Below, piece after piece: positions 1 to 12,534 of a stretch of DNA of 64,000 bases. The position numbers and the translations under genes are program-made. Numbering within the stretch: position 1 is the stretch's first letter; each line of letters starts with the position of its first letter. The stretch covers positions 76,301,381-76,365,380 of the forward strand of contig JALJCS010000001.1 in the NCBI GenBank assembly GCA_023055355.1, written 5' to 3'. The notes below the pieces were generated by a model. That model was not told where the DNA came from, ran no database searches, and saw only the letters and a program-made list of their open reading frames with translations. The DNA is from Agelaius tricolor. Lineage: Eukaryota > Chordata > Aves > Passeriformes > Icteridae.

Positions 1-646
1 CCCCAAATTACCACTTAGTGGATTGGCAGGGTTTCTGCACTGGGCACAGAGCATGTCATAGAATACTTTTATTGGAGAAATTAATGTACTTTCCTAAAAT
101 TGACTTGAATATCTTGCAGAATTTCCCTCTAAAACTGTCCAGCATTTTTAATTTGAGCTTTTTGTCACATTAATAAATTCTAAAGATAGTCTTAATCCTA
201 TGTTTCACTCTGGCATTGTATTTCTTTTATTATTGCTCTCAAGCTTAAAATAGCACAAAGGATAAGTGGACATAAACACATGGTGAATAACATCCCATTA
301 ATTGGCTCAAATAAGTCCTAAAAATACTCCAAAAACATTAACTCTTCATCAATTTCAAGAGAAGATTAGTTTTAATTGGGTATGCTGGCAGCTGCATATT
401 TGCAAAAGGAGAAAAAGATGGATAAAGGTATACCACAGCCATAATGCACCCCTTCTAAATGTAATTATTATATTTCAAGCAATTATATTTGTATTTGAAT
501 TTTATATAATACATTTAATTGTATAAGTATGCACTTATATACACCAGTATATTGTCATATATTTTATGTGAGGTTTTATTTCCTGCTAGAAGAGAATCAT
601 CTTTAACCTATAGCTCCCATTTCCCAGCAAGAACAGTGAAATACAG
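1..646. other. AT-rich unique sequence, no gene seen
   Basis: This stretch is AT-rich and free of any repeat I recognise. Short open frames here (up to 74 codons) look like chance: their translations show no domain. It ends at the 5' boundary of a solo LTR. Confidence 0.6.
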
Positions 647-1671
647 TGTGCTGGGTCTGCATAGCCAGATTTTGGTACTGGCTATGTTACAGGGGTGGCC
701 TCTGTGAGAAGATGCCAGAAGCTTCCCCTTGTCTGACAAAGCTGATTTCCTCTGGCTCAGAGATGGACATGCTGCTGGTCAAGGCTGAGCCCACCAGTGT
801 GTGGTCACAGCTCTGTGATAACATATTTAAGAAAAAAAATAAAAGTTAGTGGCAGAAGTAATTGTGGCCAGAGAAGAGCAGAGTGAGAACATGTGAGAGC
901 AATAGCCCTGCAGACACCAAGGTCAGTGAAGAGGGAGGTGCAGGAGATGCTCCAGGCACTGGAGTAGAGTCCCCTGCAGCCCATGGAGGACCACAGGGAT
1001 GCAGAGCTTCATCTGCATCCCATGCAGGATCCCAGCAGGAGCAGGTGGATGCTGAAGAGGGCTATGATCCCATGGGAAACCCATGATGGAGCAGGTTCCT
1101 GGCAGGGACCCACAGACCCACAGAGAGAGGAGCCCACCCTGAAGCAGGTTTCCTGGTAGGACTTGTGACCCTGTGGGGTAGCCACACTGGAGCAGCCTGT
1201 TCCTGAAGGACTGTATCCTGTGTTAAAATGACCCACATTGCAGCAGTTCATGGAGAACTGCTGCTTGTGAGATGGACTTGTATTGGAGAGGTTTGTGGAG
1301 AATGGTCTCCCATGAGAAGGACTCCCCTCCCTGACCAGCAGCAGAAACAAAGTGTGATGAACAACCCCCATTCCCCATTCCTCATCTGCCTTCACAGAGG
1401 AGGAGGTAGAGCTTGGGCAGGAGCAAGGAGGGTTGAAAGGTGTTTTTAAGATTTATTCTACTTATTATCCTGCTCTGATTTTGTTAATAATGAATTCAGT
1501 TAATATCCCCAAGCTGAGTCTGTTTGGCCTATGATGGTAGTTGGTGAGTGATCTCTCCCAGTCCTTATCTCAATTCATGAACCCTTTATTTTCTCCTCCC
1601 TTACAGTTGTAGAGGGAAGACAGTGAGGTTTTGGTGGGTGCTTGGAATTCAGCCAGGGTCAACCCCCTACA
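647..1671 (+). mobile_element. Solo LTR of an old avian endogenous retrovirus (ERVL-like, family uncertain)
   Basis: A roughly 1-kb block starts with TG (tgtgctgggtctgcat) and ends with CA. It resembles a long LTR family widespread in bird genomes, which I recall from its start, its series of 'ggagcaggt' modules and its 3' portion ('gagtctgtttggcc', 'gtgagtgatctctccca', 'agccagggtcaacccc'). A TATA-like acatatttaa lies at 821-830. The expected polyadenylation signal near 1483 is degraded. No gag, pol or env follows, so it is a solitary LTR left by recombination between two LTRs. I see no clean target-site duplication: the flanks are tacag and cagag, which agree with age or an imprecise boundary. 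Assignment to ERVL is inference. Open frames inside it on both strands are by-products of the modules, not genes. Confidence 0.72.
1038..1330 (+). repeat. Decayed ~50-bp tandem modules inside the LTR
   Basis: The motif ggagcaggt, or a close variant, recurs at 1038, 1088, 1141, 1189 and about 1239, with spacings near 50 bp. Each is followed by a variant of 'cctg-aggac' and a 'ccatggga' or 'ctgtgggg' block. The modules have diverged from each other, so the expansion is old and belongs to the LTR family rather than being a recent microsatellite. Confidence 0.65.
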
Positions 1672-4600
1672 CAGAGTCAACAATAGAATCTTTAGGCTAG
1701 GGTTATTTTTATAGCCCACATAATTTTATAAGATTTTTATTCTTTATTTTATGGGACATTCAAATACTTTCATTCTGTATGTGGTTCTTAAATCTACTGC
1801 ACAATTGTAATTCTTTGTAACCACCTACTAAAGTTAACTGCTCCCTCAAGAGCGCTTAGGAAATTATTCTCAGGACAAAAGCAGAAGCAAGGCACAGTGT
1901 CTTGGTGCCTTTGGGCATCCTTCTGAGCCTCTAACAAAGCTCCACCTTGGCTGCAGGTGATGACACTCCTATAGAGGCCAATATGTGGCAAAGTCTAGCA
2001 GGGTTGAAGATTTTGCTAAGCAAAACTTGATTTGGTTGGAAAATCAAAACTTAACAAAGATAGAGAAGACAGAAGAGTCTGTCATGGCAAATGGAAGAGG
2101 GGTTAAAAAGCAACAGCATTCTGAATACACTTGTTCTGTCTCTGAATAACACTCCAGTGTTGCTAAGTTGGCTAAAGGTATGTCAGGCCATTGTTAGGCA
2201 TCATGACACTGCATAAAAGTCCAGATTTCTTACCCAGTCCTCTGTATTTCAGGAAAGAGAAATTCTATACTGTATAAACTCATCTAGTCATCCAATGCCT
2301 TTCTTCTCTTCCACATTTAATGGTGAATCAGATTATTCTAATCAATTGAGTATTGACTTTTAGCATTGTCAATTAACTCTGACTGAGGATCTGACTTGGT
2401 TTTTAGACCACTGTAATTTTTTTCCTTCCTAATGAGAGCTACACTCTTACTACTGCTAGTTTTGAGAGCGGTGTGGAAGTATGCAGAGCAACAGAATATT
2501 CTTTTCCCTCTTGCTGTGTGTGACTTGGGCTCAGCAAAAGCAGAACTGCCTGTTGTATGCATGACCTGAGAACTGCAGACTGTTTCATCTTGAATCCTAA
2601 ATAAGAAATTTTTAAGAAATACAGAAAATCTGTAAGAGTGCTTTCCCTTCAATTTTCAGACTCATGCTTGCCTGGAAGAAGAGTGGCATCTTTTAAGGAA
2701 ATTTAGGTGCCGAGCTTAAGAAATGATCATGAGTGGAGGGCACTCTTTTACAATTAATGCAAAATCATGCTCTGAAATGCAATGGTCATATTTCTGTAGA
2801 GAACACACCCTACAGCAGATCAACACATCATCCAGCAGAGTCACTTGAGCACACAGATATTTTCTTACTTAACTCCAACAAAAGCTAGGTGGAATAAGCA
2901 CATTACAAATCTTTGATTCTTTGCATGTATTTCTTCCTTTAGATTAAATAGTACTTCTTTTTTTCTGATTTTTTAAATTTTATTTTAATTTACTCTTTTT
3001 CAAGGAAATTAATTCATATCCACAACCAATCTTGAAACAAGTCACCTGAATAAGGTAAGCAGATGACTGTAATCAAAGAATGCAGTTTAACAGTCATAGG
3101 GGTTTAAGGAGAATAGAGATTAAATTTGGAACTTCTTGGACTTTAATGAAATTCAAATAAAGTGCTATTGTTCAAAAATGAACTCTGCTTATGATGATAA
3201 ATCATCCACTTTTTGATTTGGCAATGCACCATCAGAATTGAGGGTGACCCTTAGTCTCTGCCAGAGTTTTACATGTTTCTCTCAGTTCCCAGCCCTGTGC
3301 TAAGAGAATGCCTTATCTCAGTCACACCAGCAACAAACAGAGATAACTCCACTGAACAGAGCTGGGTGTGACCAAGCAACTCTAAACATCAATTCAGCTG
3401 TGTGTGCTCTTGCTTCAGGTATAAACATCCTCAGTCCTAATAATATCACAGGCACAGACATTTTACACAGTGTCCTTCTGCCTTTAGGGACATTCCCACT
3501 GTGAATGAAGATGAGTTATCCTGGGCTTGCTTTGTCTGAGCTCCACACTAGACAAAAATGATTTGGGTTTGAAGAAGTGTGGCCACATTACCTCAGTGCT
3601 GGATCCAAGCTGCTGCAGGTAGTGTCACAGTGTCACACCAACACAGCATCTGTGGGGGCTTTCAGACTCTAAAATGAGAGCAGAGATTTTGCAGGCAGCT
3701 GCCCATACAGACAGGCCCTATGGCTCTTCTAGTGCATCTCTGTTAATAAATTAAACAGAGAATGGGCAGAGGTGCAAGAGCAGCACTTTGGGCGCTGCAT
3801 TTTTACACTGACAGAGCAATTCCTGCAACATTTTAATATGGGTATTCTCTAAAATGACACTTAGTACAATTTTGGAACTGTCACAGTCTTAAGACCATTT
3901 CTAGCAGCAATTTACAAGCAGCCACCCAGTCTCAGGAGTCAGGACAGTCCAGTAATGGTCTGGCCATGCCACCTCTGGTCACAGATCCAGGAAGCATACT
4001 CTACCACTACTCCAGTTTACAAGACATTTAACTCTTGATAGCACTCCACCCATGAATTATGAGTCTTGAAGCAGCCACATTCAGATTTCTTTATCCAACC
4101 AAAGCTGTAACATGATCTGAGGGTGGCTAAGCAATCTGCTGGCTTTGTGCCAAATGAAGAATTCCCTTTAAGGCTCAAAGCAGGCTATTGCACTCTCTTT
4201 TCCCTGATTTAAGGACCTGATTGAACTCTCACTAATAACAATGGAAATATTATCATGAGTTTAATAAGAGGCAAATCAGGTCTCAGACAACACAGAAAGT
4301 TGCATGGCCCAAGGAGTTCTTCAGAGGAAATACCCTTGCAGCTGACTCCAGTAGGAGTCAGCAAACCCTTGTTATAAAGTTGTAATGAATCAAGATCTAG
4401 ATATGCACACAATGAATTGGATGCCTCACTTCACAGGTCAATATATTGGCAGAAGCATTTTCATCTCTAATCTAGTTCAAAACATAGGCATAATACACTT
4501 CTTTTCTTTTTAAACGTTTCTGTCCTAACCACAAGTCTTTCCAGAAGAGTTAAGTGAACTGATAAATCTGTCTCTGTTGTTATTATACTCGATTGATTAA

Positions 4601-7600
4601 TTCTGCTTCATCTCACAAGAACTGTACATGAAGAAGTTCCTTTTTGATGACTAGAAGTAATCTATTTTAAGTTAAAAACAATACTAGGTGAAAATATAAA
4701 TTTTTTATCAATTCATTTCAAAAGTAGAACAAATTATATTTTCCAAGTTGAGATATAGTCATCACCATTAGGAAATTACTTATCATCATTCAACATGTCT
4801 TTTAAATTTTCATACATTTTTTGAACTGTTAAGGGTTGAAAATGCTCTTTTACAGAGGACATCACAGGCAAATGACTCATAGCCACATCCCAGGTGGGAT
4901 GGTGATTAGCAGTCAGTGAGTAAACTCAGAGAATAATGAATTCACTGACAGGGCAATCCTTTATCTGTTATGTGGAAAAAATTGTGCTTTCCCATGAACA
5001 CTTCCTGCAGGATATTTAATTAATTGAGGCATATGAGAACTGTGTCAGTCAAAGTACTCGTGCAACATATTTCCAGTCTTCACATTCACAAAGCACAGAA
5101 TTCTTTTCATGCAATTGTGTAAATTTGGATTATAGATTTCAAGAGTAAAGCAATATTGTCCTCAATATGAGGAAGCAAAATTTTTCTTATGGTAGAAAGG
5201 GTCCATCCCTTTTAGTGTTCTTGTTCACAGAACATAGTGGGAAATAACAGTTCAGTTCTGTAATTTCCATCTCTGTTCTGTTCTCTGTCAATGAGCCCAA
5301 GTCCCTGTAATTCACCTCCACCATTGTGCTGATATGAACTCCTCAATCACCCCATTGTTTACTCCACAAGATCTCCCCTTGCCCTTTTCTTCTCATCTTT
5401 CAAACGTTTCTTTTACTCATTCCTTCCTATTAGGTTTCTTCCTTCCTAGGAGGTGCACGTTTGCTTTTCTGCACTTTTCCATGTAGCCAGTGGCATCCAG
5501 CTCAGGGAAGGACAAATATAACTTTCTAAGGACCTTAGCTGCTTTTGAAATTGGCAGCTCTGCACAATCCACTTAAGCATTTAGGGAAAGACACAAGGGT
5601 GTGACAAGAAAAAGAAGAAGGGAAGGATAAAAAGATACCTCATGTGGTTTCCACTAGCTTGGTTGTACCTTTAGGATTTTGAAATGACAGGTTTGTATTT
5701 GATTTGTTGGGTTTGGTGTGTCAAGGCAATAGTAGATCAATATTTATGTACTAGTAATTAAGGTACTCTCCCTACCCCCTCTCCTCCAATCCCAGTAGCA
5801 TAGCTATAGTTTATAGTCTGTCAGTATTTCCATTACAAAGTCCATTTTTCAGAGGTCAATAACTCAGCAATTTAAGACTACATCAGCTCAAAAGTAGATG
5901 TACAAGTTGTCAGAGACTCTTAATTCACTTTTTATGTCCATGGTGGAAGGAAAAGTTGGTTTGGGCTTTTTTGTTTTATTTTCTTAGGTTTTTTGGTAAT
6001 GTATGAGATTTTGTTTCCTTTTTGAGCTTCAACTTGGCTTTTGAAACTGAAATGTTGCAGCTAAATTGAAACTTACATGGACTAAACATTTCAAGATTTT
6101 TTAAAGTATAAGTAAACAGACAAAACTTCCAGATAAAGAACACAGCTAACAAATGGGTCAGTGCAAATGGGTTTTGTCCCTTTTTAGACTGCAGAAAATA
6201 TTAGCCTTAGCTGGCATGGTAAATCGCATGCTATGAGTTTTCCAAGAAAATCACATTATGTACATGCAAGGCAATGGCAAATAAAAGGGCTCTCAGCTCA
6301 GGCTGTTTGGTGCAATTCCATCCAAGTGCTGGACTGGTGTCAGTCTGTGCCACTGGAAATTGTATTCCATGCAATCAACAGAAGTGAAAATGTTTCTGTC
6401 AAATTTTCATCCACATCAGCTTTTTCCAGTTGCATTGGAGAACTGTGAAGTCGTAAGCTCAAGTGGGAACACCATTGATTCCTAAGACATCTTACTATAA
6501 CGAAGATGTAGTTTGTGCTGTTTTGCTTATGTAAAAGGATTTATTTTGCCATAGCTGAAAAGACACCTTGAACCAGTGGTGTGGTTGCTTGTCTTTACTA
6601 CGGGCTGGTTAAAGACTCTCTGAAAGTTGGTCTCCCTTGAAGTGCATCTTTTTGTGCCAAAACATTTTTGAGCACAGTGTGGAAACAAGGGACCATAGCA
6701 CAAAATCAGAAAGATTTTGTAAAACCTGTAGTTTCCCTCCTATGAGAAAGAAAGAATTGGAAAAACCTTGTCTGTAGTTTTATAATAAGTTTTCCAAATG
6801 TCTTTGATCCATTTGAAGGGCCCAGGTGAAGTACTTTTTCCCACTAATGCGTACCACAGTATGACAGAGAAAGACAAACAGGCACAAACAAGAAAACTGA
6901 CAGAAGAAATTAATTTGTCCTGTTACAAAATTGTCATCAGCAGTTTCATGTGTATGTACACTGTATTTGTGATTATAAAGATGATATCAGGCAATAATAC
7001 ACAACAGACTACACTTGAAATCATTAAAGAGAAAGTGCTTGTATTGCATTCACTATTGCTTCTGGAAAAAGAAACCTGAATAAAAAGTACCTCCTGGATA
7101 ACTGAAAAACAAGAGTACCAAGAAGTGAAAAAATCAGCCACTACATTTGTTCCCACTAGCTGCTAGGAACGAGTTCATATATTTAATTCAGAACCAGTGC
7201 ACAATGAAGTCACAGCCATTCTTTCCAAAAATTATCCTGGTTGTAAAAACAATGGAAGTCTGGAATTTTTTTTCCAGCAAAGTTTAGCTGTTTTACTCAG
7301 CCAGTTTGCCCATGCACAGTCACCCAGAGGAAGGCCAGTGAGCATCAGAGGTTGTGTGCATCTCTTTCCTGAGCAACCTGAACACTTTCCTCTCTGTGCT
7401 TCTCTCTGCAGCAACGTGCTGCCATTCAAGGGCCACAGGACTTGCAGCTGGCTCCCTTCCTCAAAGCCCATCTGCACATTTTGGCATAGAATATGTTAAT
7501 GCACCATCAGCCAGCCTTGTCCTTTGGGATTCGCTATGACTGTAGAAGAAATGGAAATGCTGCAATGCCTGTGAGCTTTATGCAGCACCATAAAACACAC

Positions 7601-10600
7601 AATGATTCATTACAGTTTACCAAACCTTTGAGAGCCCTGTGGCAAAAAGAGATTGTCACTGCCAGATGTGATTTAACCTTCATGTGTTTTAATTTGAAAA
7701 GTGCTTTATGAATGTGTATTCACGGTCCTCAAAAAAATTAACTAAAAATAATCAGGGATTAAAAAAAATATTTTAAAAAATGGCTTCAATTTTTTCAGCA
7801 CTGTGTTGAAAAAATTCTTTAATGTTTTTAAAAATGCTTTCAAAAATTCTTTCTTATACTACAGTCATCAAAGAAAAATACCAGTAAAATCAATGAATAA
7901 TCATTTTTGTAAAAAAATCCTAATTAGCTCAAGTACTATTACTATTACTCAAGTAATATCTGTCACTGTATTACAGAATGCAAGCTGTCAGATCAGAGTT
8001 CAGTTGCAAAATCCCAGTGAAGTTGCAGAGCAAATTTTCAAAATGGAAAATATTCCTTTTGTATTTTGACAGAGTTAATTCATGTCAAAGCCTTGTGAGC
8101 AGGAAGTTCCATTCTGAATAGGATTTTGTTAGTCTTTATAGTTTATACTCATGCTGTGCAGATTGTATAATTACGGAAAGTATGTGCCTCCTCTGAAAGT
8201 GCTAACAAAAAACTATTTTTTGCACTTAGTATAAATTAATCTCAGTGACCATTAGTATCTGAAAATGAATGTATATAATCTAGGGAATTGTTTAGGCTTT
8301 TCCTATATCCAGTGAGGAGAAATGGAAATCCCAATGTTCTTAATTTTAGCTGCATAATAACCTTCTTTTTAAAAGAGTACATTTTTCTCCATCTGTAATG
8401 ACTTCTTAAGTGGCCAGGGAGGTTAGATCAGGTTCTTAACTGTAAGGAAAGTAAAGTTGGGCAAAATTGATCAAAAGTATCTAATCAGCTTGGTTTGTAT
8501 TAGCTTCATTCTTCTGATCACTAAGGAATAAACTGGAATAAACTTGAAGAACAAACATATTCCCCTGTCCTTAGTTCCCTGACATAAACTAGTGGCCAAG
8601 CTATAACTGCTTCCTCTCCTCACTGTCATGGCCCCTTCACCACTCATGCAGATTAATAATTGTACTTTTCCATTTGAAAGCTTATTGTAAATATCTAACC
8701 GTAACGTCTCAGGTGTATACCACATTTTATACCAACTTGCCCACTCAAGTGATCACTTTGCCTGATAGGGCCAGGGAGCAGGATGTTACTCTGAATGTCT
8801 AAATCAACACAACATTAAATATAGTGACTGTAACATCCCAGATACACTGGATGCACTGAATATGCATAATTTGCACACATGCACAGTCACAGAGAGTTTT
8901 CTGTGTAGCCAGGCCAGACCACCAGAAACTAAGAGTTTCTACTACCAAGATTACAAAGCAGTTAAATTTATATCTTTAACATTAGGCTTAATCAGCAGAA
9001 AGAACAATTTTATTAATGCACAGATTCAGTAGCTATGTGGCTTTCCTCAAAAAGAATTTACTTAAAGTCAGTTTTAGGATTTTGAATGATGCTGTTACCC
9101 AAAGAAATGAAGCAACTTTTCAAATACATGCTTGAATATTATTAATTTCAACACAAACTGTCCCATGGGATACAAAAGTTTAAAAATTCATTAAGAAACA
9201 AGGTTCATCAAACTGTCTCTGAGCATGCCAAAGATGCTAAAAAAATCACAGAAAACAGAGCAATCAGATGGCAAAACTTCACCAATGTGCCTTCCCACCT
9301 GTCAGGAAGTTTTGATTCAGTGATCTCATCAGTCAGAGGCAGCAACCTTAACTTTGAATGGACATTTAAATTTACATTTCTATATCAAGTCATGACATAG
9401 AAGATTTACCAAATTTGTGCCAGAAGGTTGCTTTCTGCACACAGAATTCCACTAGAGTATTTGTTTTGGCAGTTTACAGAACACATTAGTAGCAGTAAAT
9501 GAGAGAGAGTTTGATACTAAAAACTCTGCCTGGGGCAAAGAATGCAAAGATCTTGACTCCAGGGAGCATTTTTTTGATATATGACATCTAAAACATTGCC
9601 CCTAGGAGAACATCCATTTCTGTAAATTCACATAAAATTTGCTGATGCTGTCCTAAACTATAATATAATAGAACTTAAAATCTCCTCAGGCACTACTAAG
9701 TTTGTACAAACATGGGTTCTGACCTTTGGGCTATTGGGAAAAAGAAAGAAAATGTTTATTCCAGATTTTTGAGAGGAGGAGAGATGAAGGACTGCATTTT
9801 AGCACCCGAGCAATTCCTAACAATAAGATTAAAGCTTACAAAAGAGTAAGAACTTCTGGGTAAATCTGTCAGTACATTTTCAGCTTGAAATGTTTTGTCT
9901 CTTTACTATCAGTAGCCAAGATATGCTTTTTGCAGCAGCCAAGATAAAATTTGCAGTGCTTTTTGCAGTTAGATTGCAGGTACAAATTCTTGCTTTCATA
10001 TTGACATGCAAAATCTGGGTCAAGATTTGGAGCCTTTTGTACTCAAATCTATAAATACACAGATCAAGACCTTTCCTGTACCAAGGATGTTACAAAACTC
10101 TCTGTTCTTCAGACATAGGTTGTACTTAGAGGCTACTGTAAGCAACAACATCCTTCAATTTAACTGTTTTCTGTCTATTCTGTGCTCTGCAGGACCTGTC
10201 CTCTTACCTTGGAGCTGGCTGCTCCTTTGAAAGCATAGGAAATGCAACATGTAGCACAACTGCCTTTTCAAAATGATCAATATTGGAATCCATTGGTGCT
10301 GGGAATGCTCAGTCTCTTGCCCCCAGTATGGAAATACGTGTTTCTATGGAGACCTGTAATACAAATTGAAGAGAGCAGGAAGGTCCAAAAGAGACCCCAT
10401 TGCCTTCTCCATAGCTGTTGCTGCTTTTTAAAATTTTGGTGAAAACTCCGTTTTTATCCTCAACCCCACTAAATTGTTTGCAAGGTGTACAGTGACCACC
10501 ACTTCTCATGCTGCTCACAATGTTCTTCTTGGTGTCTTTTGTCCTGGAGATGGTTTCCTGCACCTCTCAAGGCTCTGACTGCCAGCACTGTGATGAGGAC

Positions 10601-10747
10601 AGTACTTTTGTTATCAGATTCTACCTAGAACAGCAGGGCCCTGAGTCCTGTTCTGGCTCTACAAAGTTACAGACACAATGCTAAAACTTTCCATGTTGGT
10701 CCAGCTGTAATTGGAAGGCAGGGCCCACCTGCAGAGAAAACCTGGTG
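1672..10747. other. Long unique AT-rich stretch, no gene seen
   Basis: About 9 kb without an element I can name. Open frames on both strands reach at most 104 codons and their translations show no domain, signal or conserved motif. Homopolymer A and T runs are scattered through it. The part at 7190-7730 is less AT-rich and lacks repeats, so it could be constrained non-coding sequence, but that is only an impression. Old repeats diverged beyond visual recognition may be present. Confidence 0.55.
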
Positions 10748-11147
10748 ACACAGTGTCACAGACATCTTTCATGAAAAATCCTTTCTTAGGATTTTTTCCT
10801 TGTGAGAAGCTGCAGTTCTAGCAACCAAAAGTAAACAATGGTTATCTGCTGCTGTGGAATGCAACAGGTAGACCTGTGATTGGTCTCCTGTGTATGTTTG
10901 GATTTCCTGACCACTCATGGCAGAGCTGGCTCTTGCTCGCTGTCTGAGACACAGATCTTTGTTATTCATTCTTTTCTATTCTTAGCTTAGCTAGCTTCTG
11001 AAGAAACCTTTTCCTTTCTATTGCTTTTTAGTATAGTCTTAATGTAACATATATGATAAAAGAATAAATCAAGCCTTCTGATCATAGAGTCAACATTCTC
11101 GTCTCTTCTTCATCCTGAAAACCCTTGTAACCACAGTCACAACACAG
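10748..11147 (+). mobile_element. Solo LTR of a passerine ERVK-like retrovirus with intact 6-bp target-site duplication
   Basis: The LTR proper is 10754-11141 (388 bp). It begins TGTCACAGAC and ends GTCACA, and is bracketed by identical hexamers acacag at 10748-10753 and 11142-11147. A 6-bp duplication is typical of class II (ERVK-type) integrases. Internal landmarks fit an LTR: a 9-bp stem with 5-nt loop at 10774-10796, a T-rich 3' portion, and the polyadenylation signal aataaa at 11063-11068. I recognise the sequence as an LTR type common in songbird genomes. There is no internal proviral sequence, so this is a solo LTR. A 66-codon minus-strand open frame inside it is not a gene. The intact duplication and signals suggest a younger insertion than the LTR at 647. 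Confidence 0.87.
11063..11068 (+). promoter_or_regulatory. LTR polyadenylation signal AATAAA
   Basis: A canonical AATAAA hexamer lies 73 bp before the 3' end of the LTR, where retroviral LTRs carry their signal. It could still end transcripts read through from the left, but nothing in the sequence shows that it does. Confidence 0.6.
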
Positions 11148-11182
11148 AACAAGCAACCAAGGTCTGTACTTTCAGCCTTCAG

Positions 11183-11219
11183 TTCTCTCACATATGTGCC
11201 AGCTGCACATGTGAGAGAA
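11183..11219. repeat. Inverted repeat (hairpin 1 of 2)
   Basis: The left arm ttctctcacatatgtgc (11183-11199) pairs with the right arm gcacatgtgagagaa (11205-11219) across the loop cagct. The only imperfection is a 2-nt bulge in the left arm. It sits 36 bp past the LTR duplication and 15 bp before a second, perfect hairpin. Confidence 0.85.
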
Positions 11220-11234
11220 GTGAGGGCTGTGCAT

Positions 11235-11271
11235 AGGCTTTGGGAGTCCCTGTGCGGGACTCCCAAAGCCT
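11235..11271. repeat. Perfect 16-bp inverted repeat with 5-nt loop (hairpin 2 of 2)
   Basis: The left arm aggctttgggagtccc (11235-11250) is exactly complementary to the right arm gggactcccaaagcct (11256-11271), with loop tgtgc between. Flanking bases 11223-11234 and 11272-11282 could add a few interrupted pairs. The stem is rich in G and C compared with its surroundings. Possible origins are a microRNA-like precursor, the remains of a foldback element, or a template-switch palindrome. The sequence alone does not decide. Confidence 0.9.
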
Positions 11272-12506
11272 GTGAGCTGCCTTCCTCCTTCTTTTGCGCA
11301 GAAATGAGCAGTGGGCACTGGGAAATGTTCATCTACTTTTGCACATCTACCTGGTTTATTGTCAGAGTTATCCCAGAAGGAATTAATATTGCACAAATTT
11401 TTATGGCACTGCTCAGGGCTTCAAGCTTCATTTACATATGTGAAAATGTCCTGTGACTTCAATTCAGGTGTGAGGCTCTTCCAGTTGTGTTCCCTTTGCA
11501 ATAGTATAAATGACAATGCAATAAGAAGAATATTGGTGCTTTAAAGATGCAAAGTAGAACAAGGTCTACTGAAAAATCAGCATCACTGCCCCTAACTTAG
11601 TAGATTAATATATATAAAAAGTATATAATTTATTTTTATACTTAAAATTCTTACTTACTTTTCACTGTAACTAGATTCTTTCACAGATTTGTCCAACACT
11701 GATGATGACAATACTGGTTCCCATTCTACTGCAGATCACTTTTAAATGGTAAATGGTTGTTCTTCAAAAACAAAACAGAACTGAAAAACCTAAACAAAAA
11801 AAAAGCAAATCGTTTTCCTTGGACCATCTGGAAGAAAAAGGCTTTTGTAGTAATAATTATGTATGTCTTTATATTTGCATAATGTTTTGTAACAGTACAA
11901 TACTTAGCACATTAAGAAAACAGAAATATAGTAATAATAAAGGACCTGGGAAAATCAATTAAAGAAATAAACTTTCATTAAAAATGTGCCTGCTGAAAAC
12001 ATACAGGGAGGTGGGATCAAAGCTGAAAATGTAGCCACTTTGATTATGTTTCAAATGGACTTGCTAATGAAGTGCACATACTTTAAATTATTACTACATG
12101 TCATGCAAGTTACTGTAAAAGTCATCTAGTAAAGGAATTTGTGTTTAATGCTTGCATCATATTTTCCTAGAATAATCTGGCTTTGTGGCTTATCAAATAT
12201 TGTGTTTTTGCCTTTCTGCCATTGAGACATGGCTAGTCTAGAATAAATATTTTTCAGGTATAATTTCTTGTTTTCAAAATGTACAGTCTGTGTTTGTGAG
12301 TCATAAGAAGCTACAAAATATGCAATTTTCAAATTAGCTATGAATAATAGAGTAAAAGATCTGGAGCTCTGTGTTAGTTTTGTGTTCCTTCATTTAAAGT
12401 CATTAATAATGATAGTAGTTTTTTTCTTAATGGCTATGATTTTTTTATATGAAAATCAATCTTCTGTTGTAACCTTTGATCTCCCTCAGACAGGGATGGT
12501 TTGGGG

Positions 12507-12534
12507 TTTTTTTTTTCTTTTTTTTTCTTTTTTT
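12507..12534. repeat. Interrupted poly-T tract
   Basis: Three T runs are separated by single C residues, followed 30 bp later by another T-rich run at about 12564-12576. This could be low-complexity drift or the A-tail of an old minus-strand retroposed copy. I see no recognisable body beside it. Confidence 0.6.

Noticed and set aside
1009..1395. 128-codon minus-strand open frame
   Set aside because: It lies wholly inside the solo LTR and is antisense to it. It exists because the 50-bp modules happen to lack stops in that frame, and the translation has no known domain.
10769..10969. 66-codon minus-strand frame
   Set aside because: Entirely within the ERVK-like LTR, with no protein similarity I recognise.
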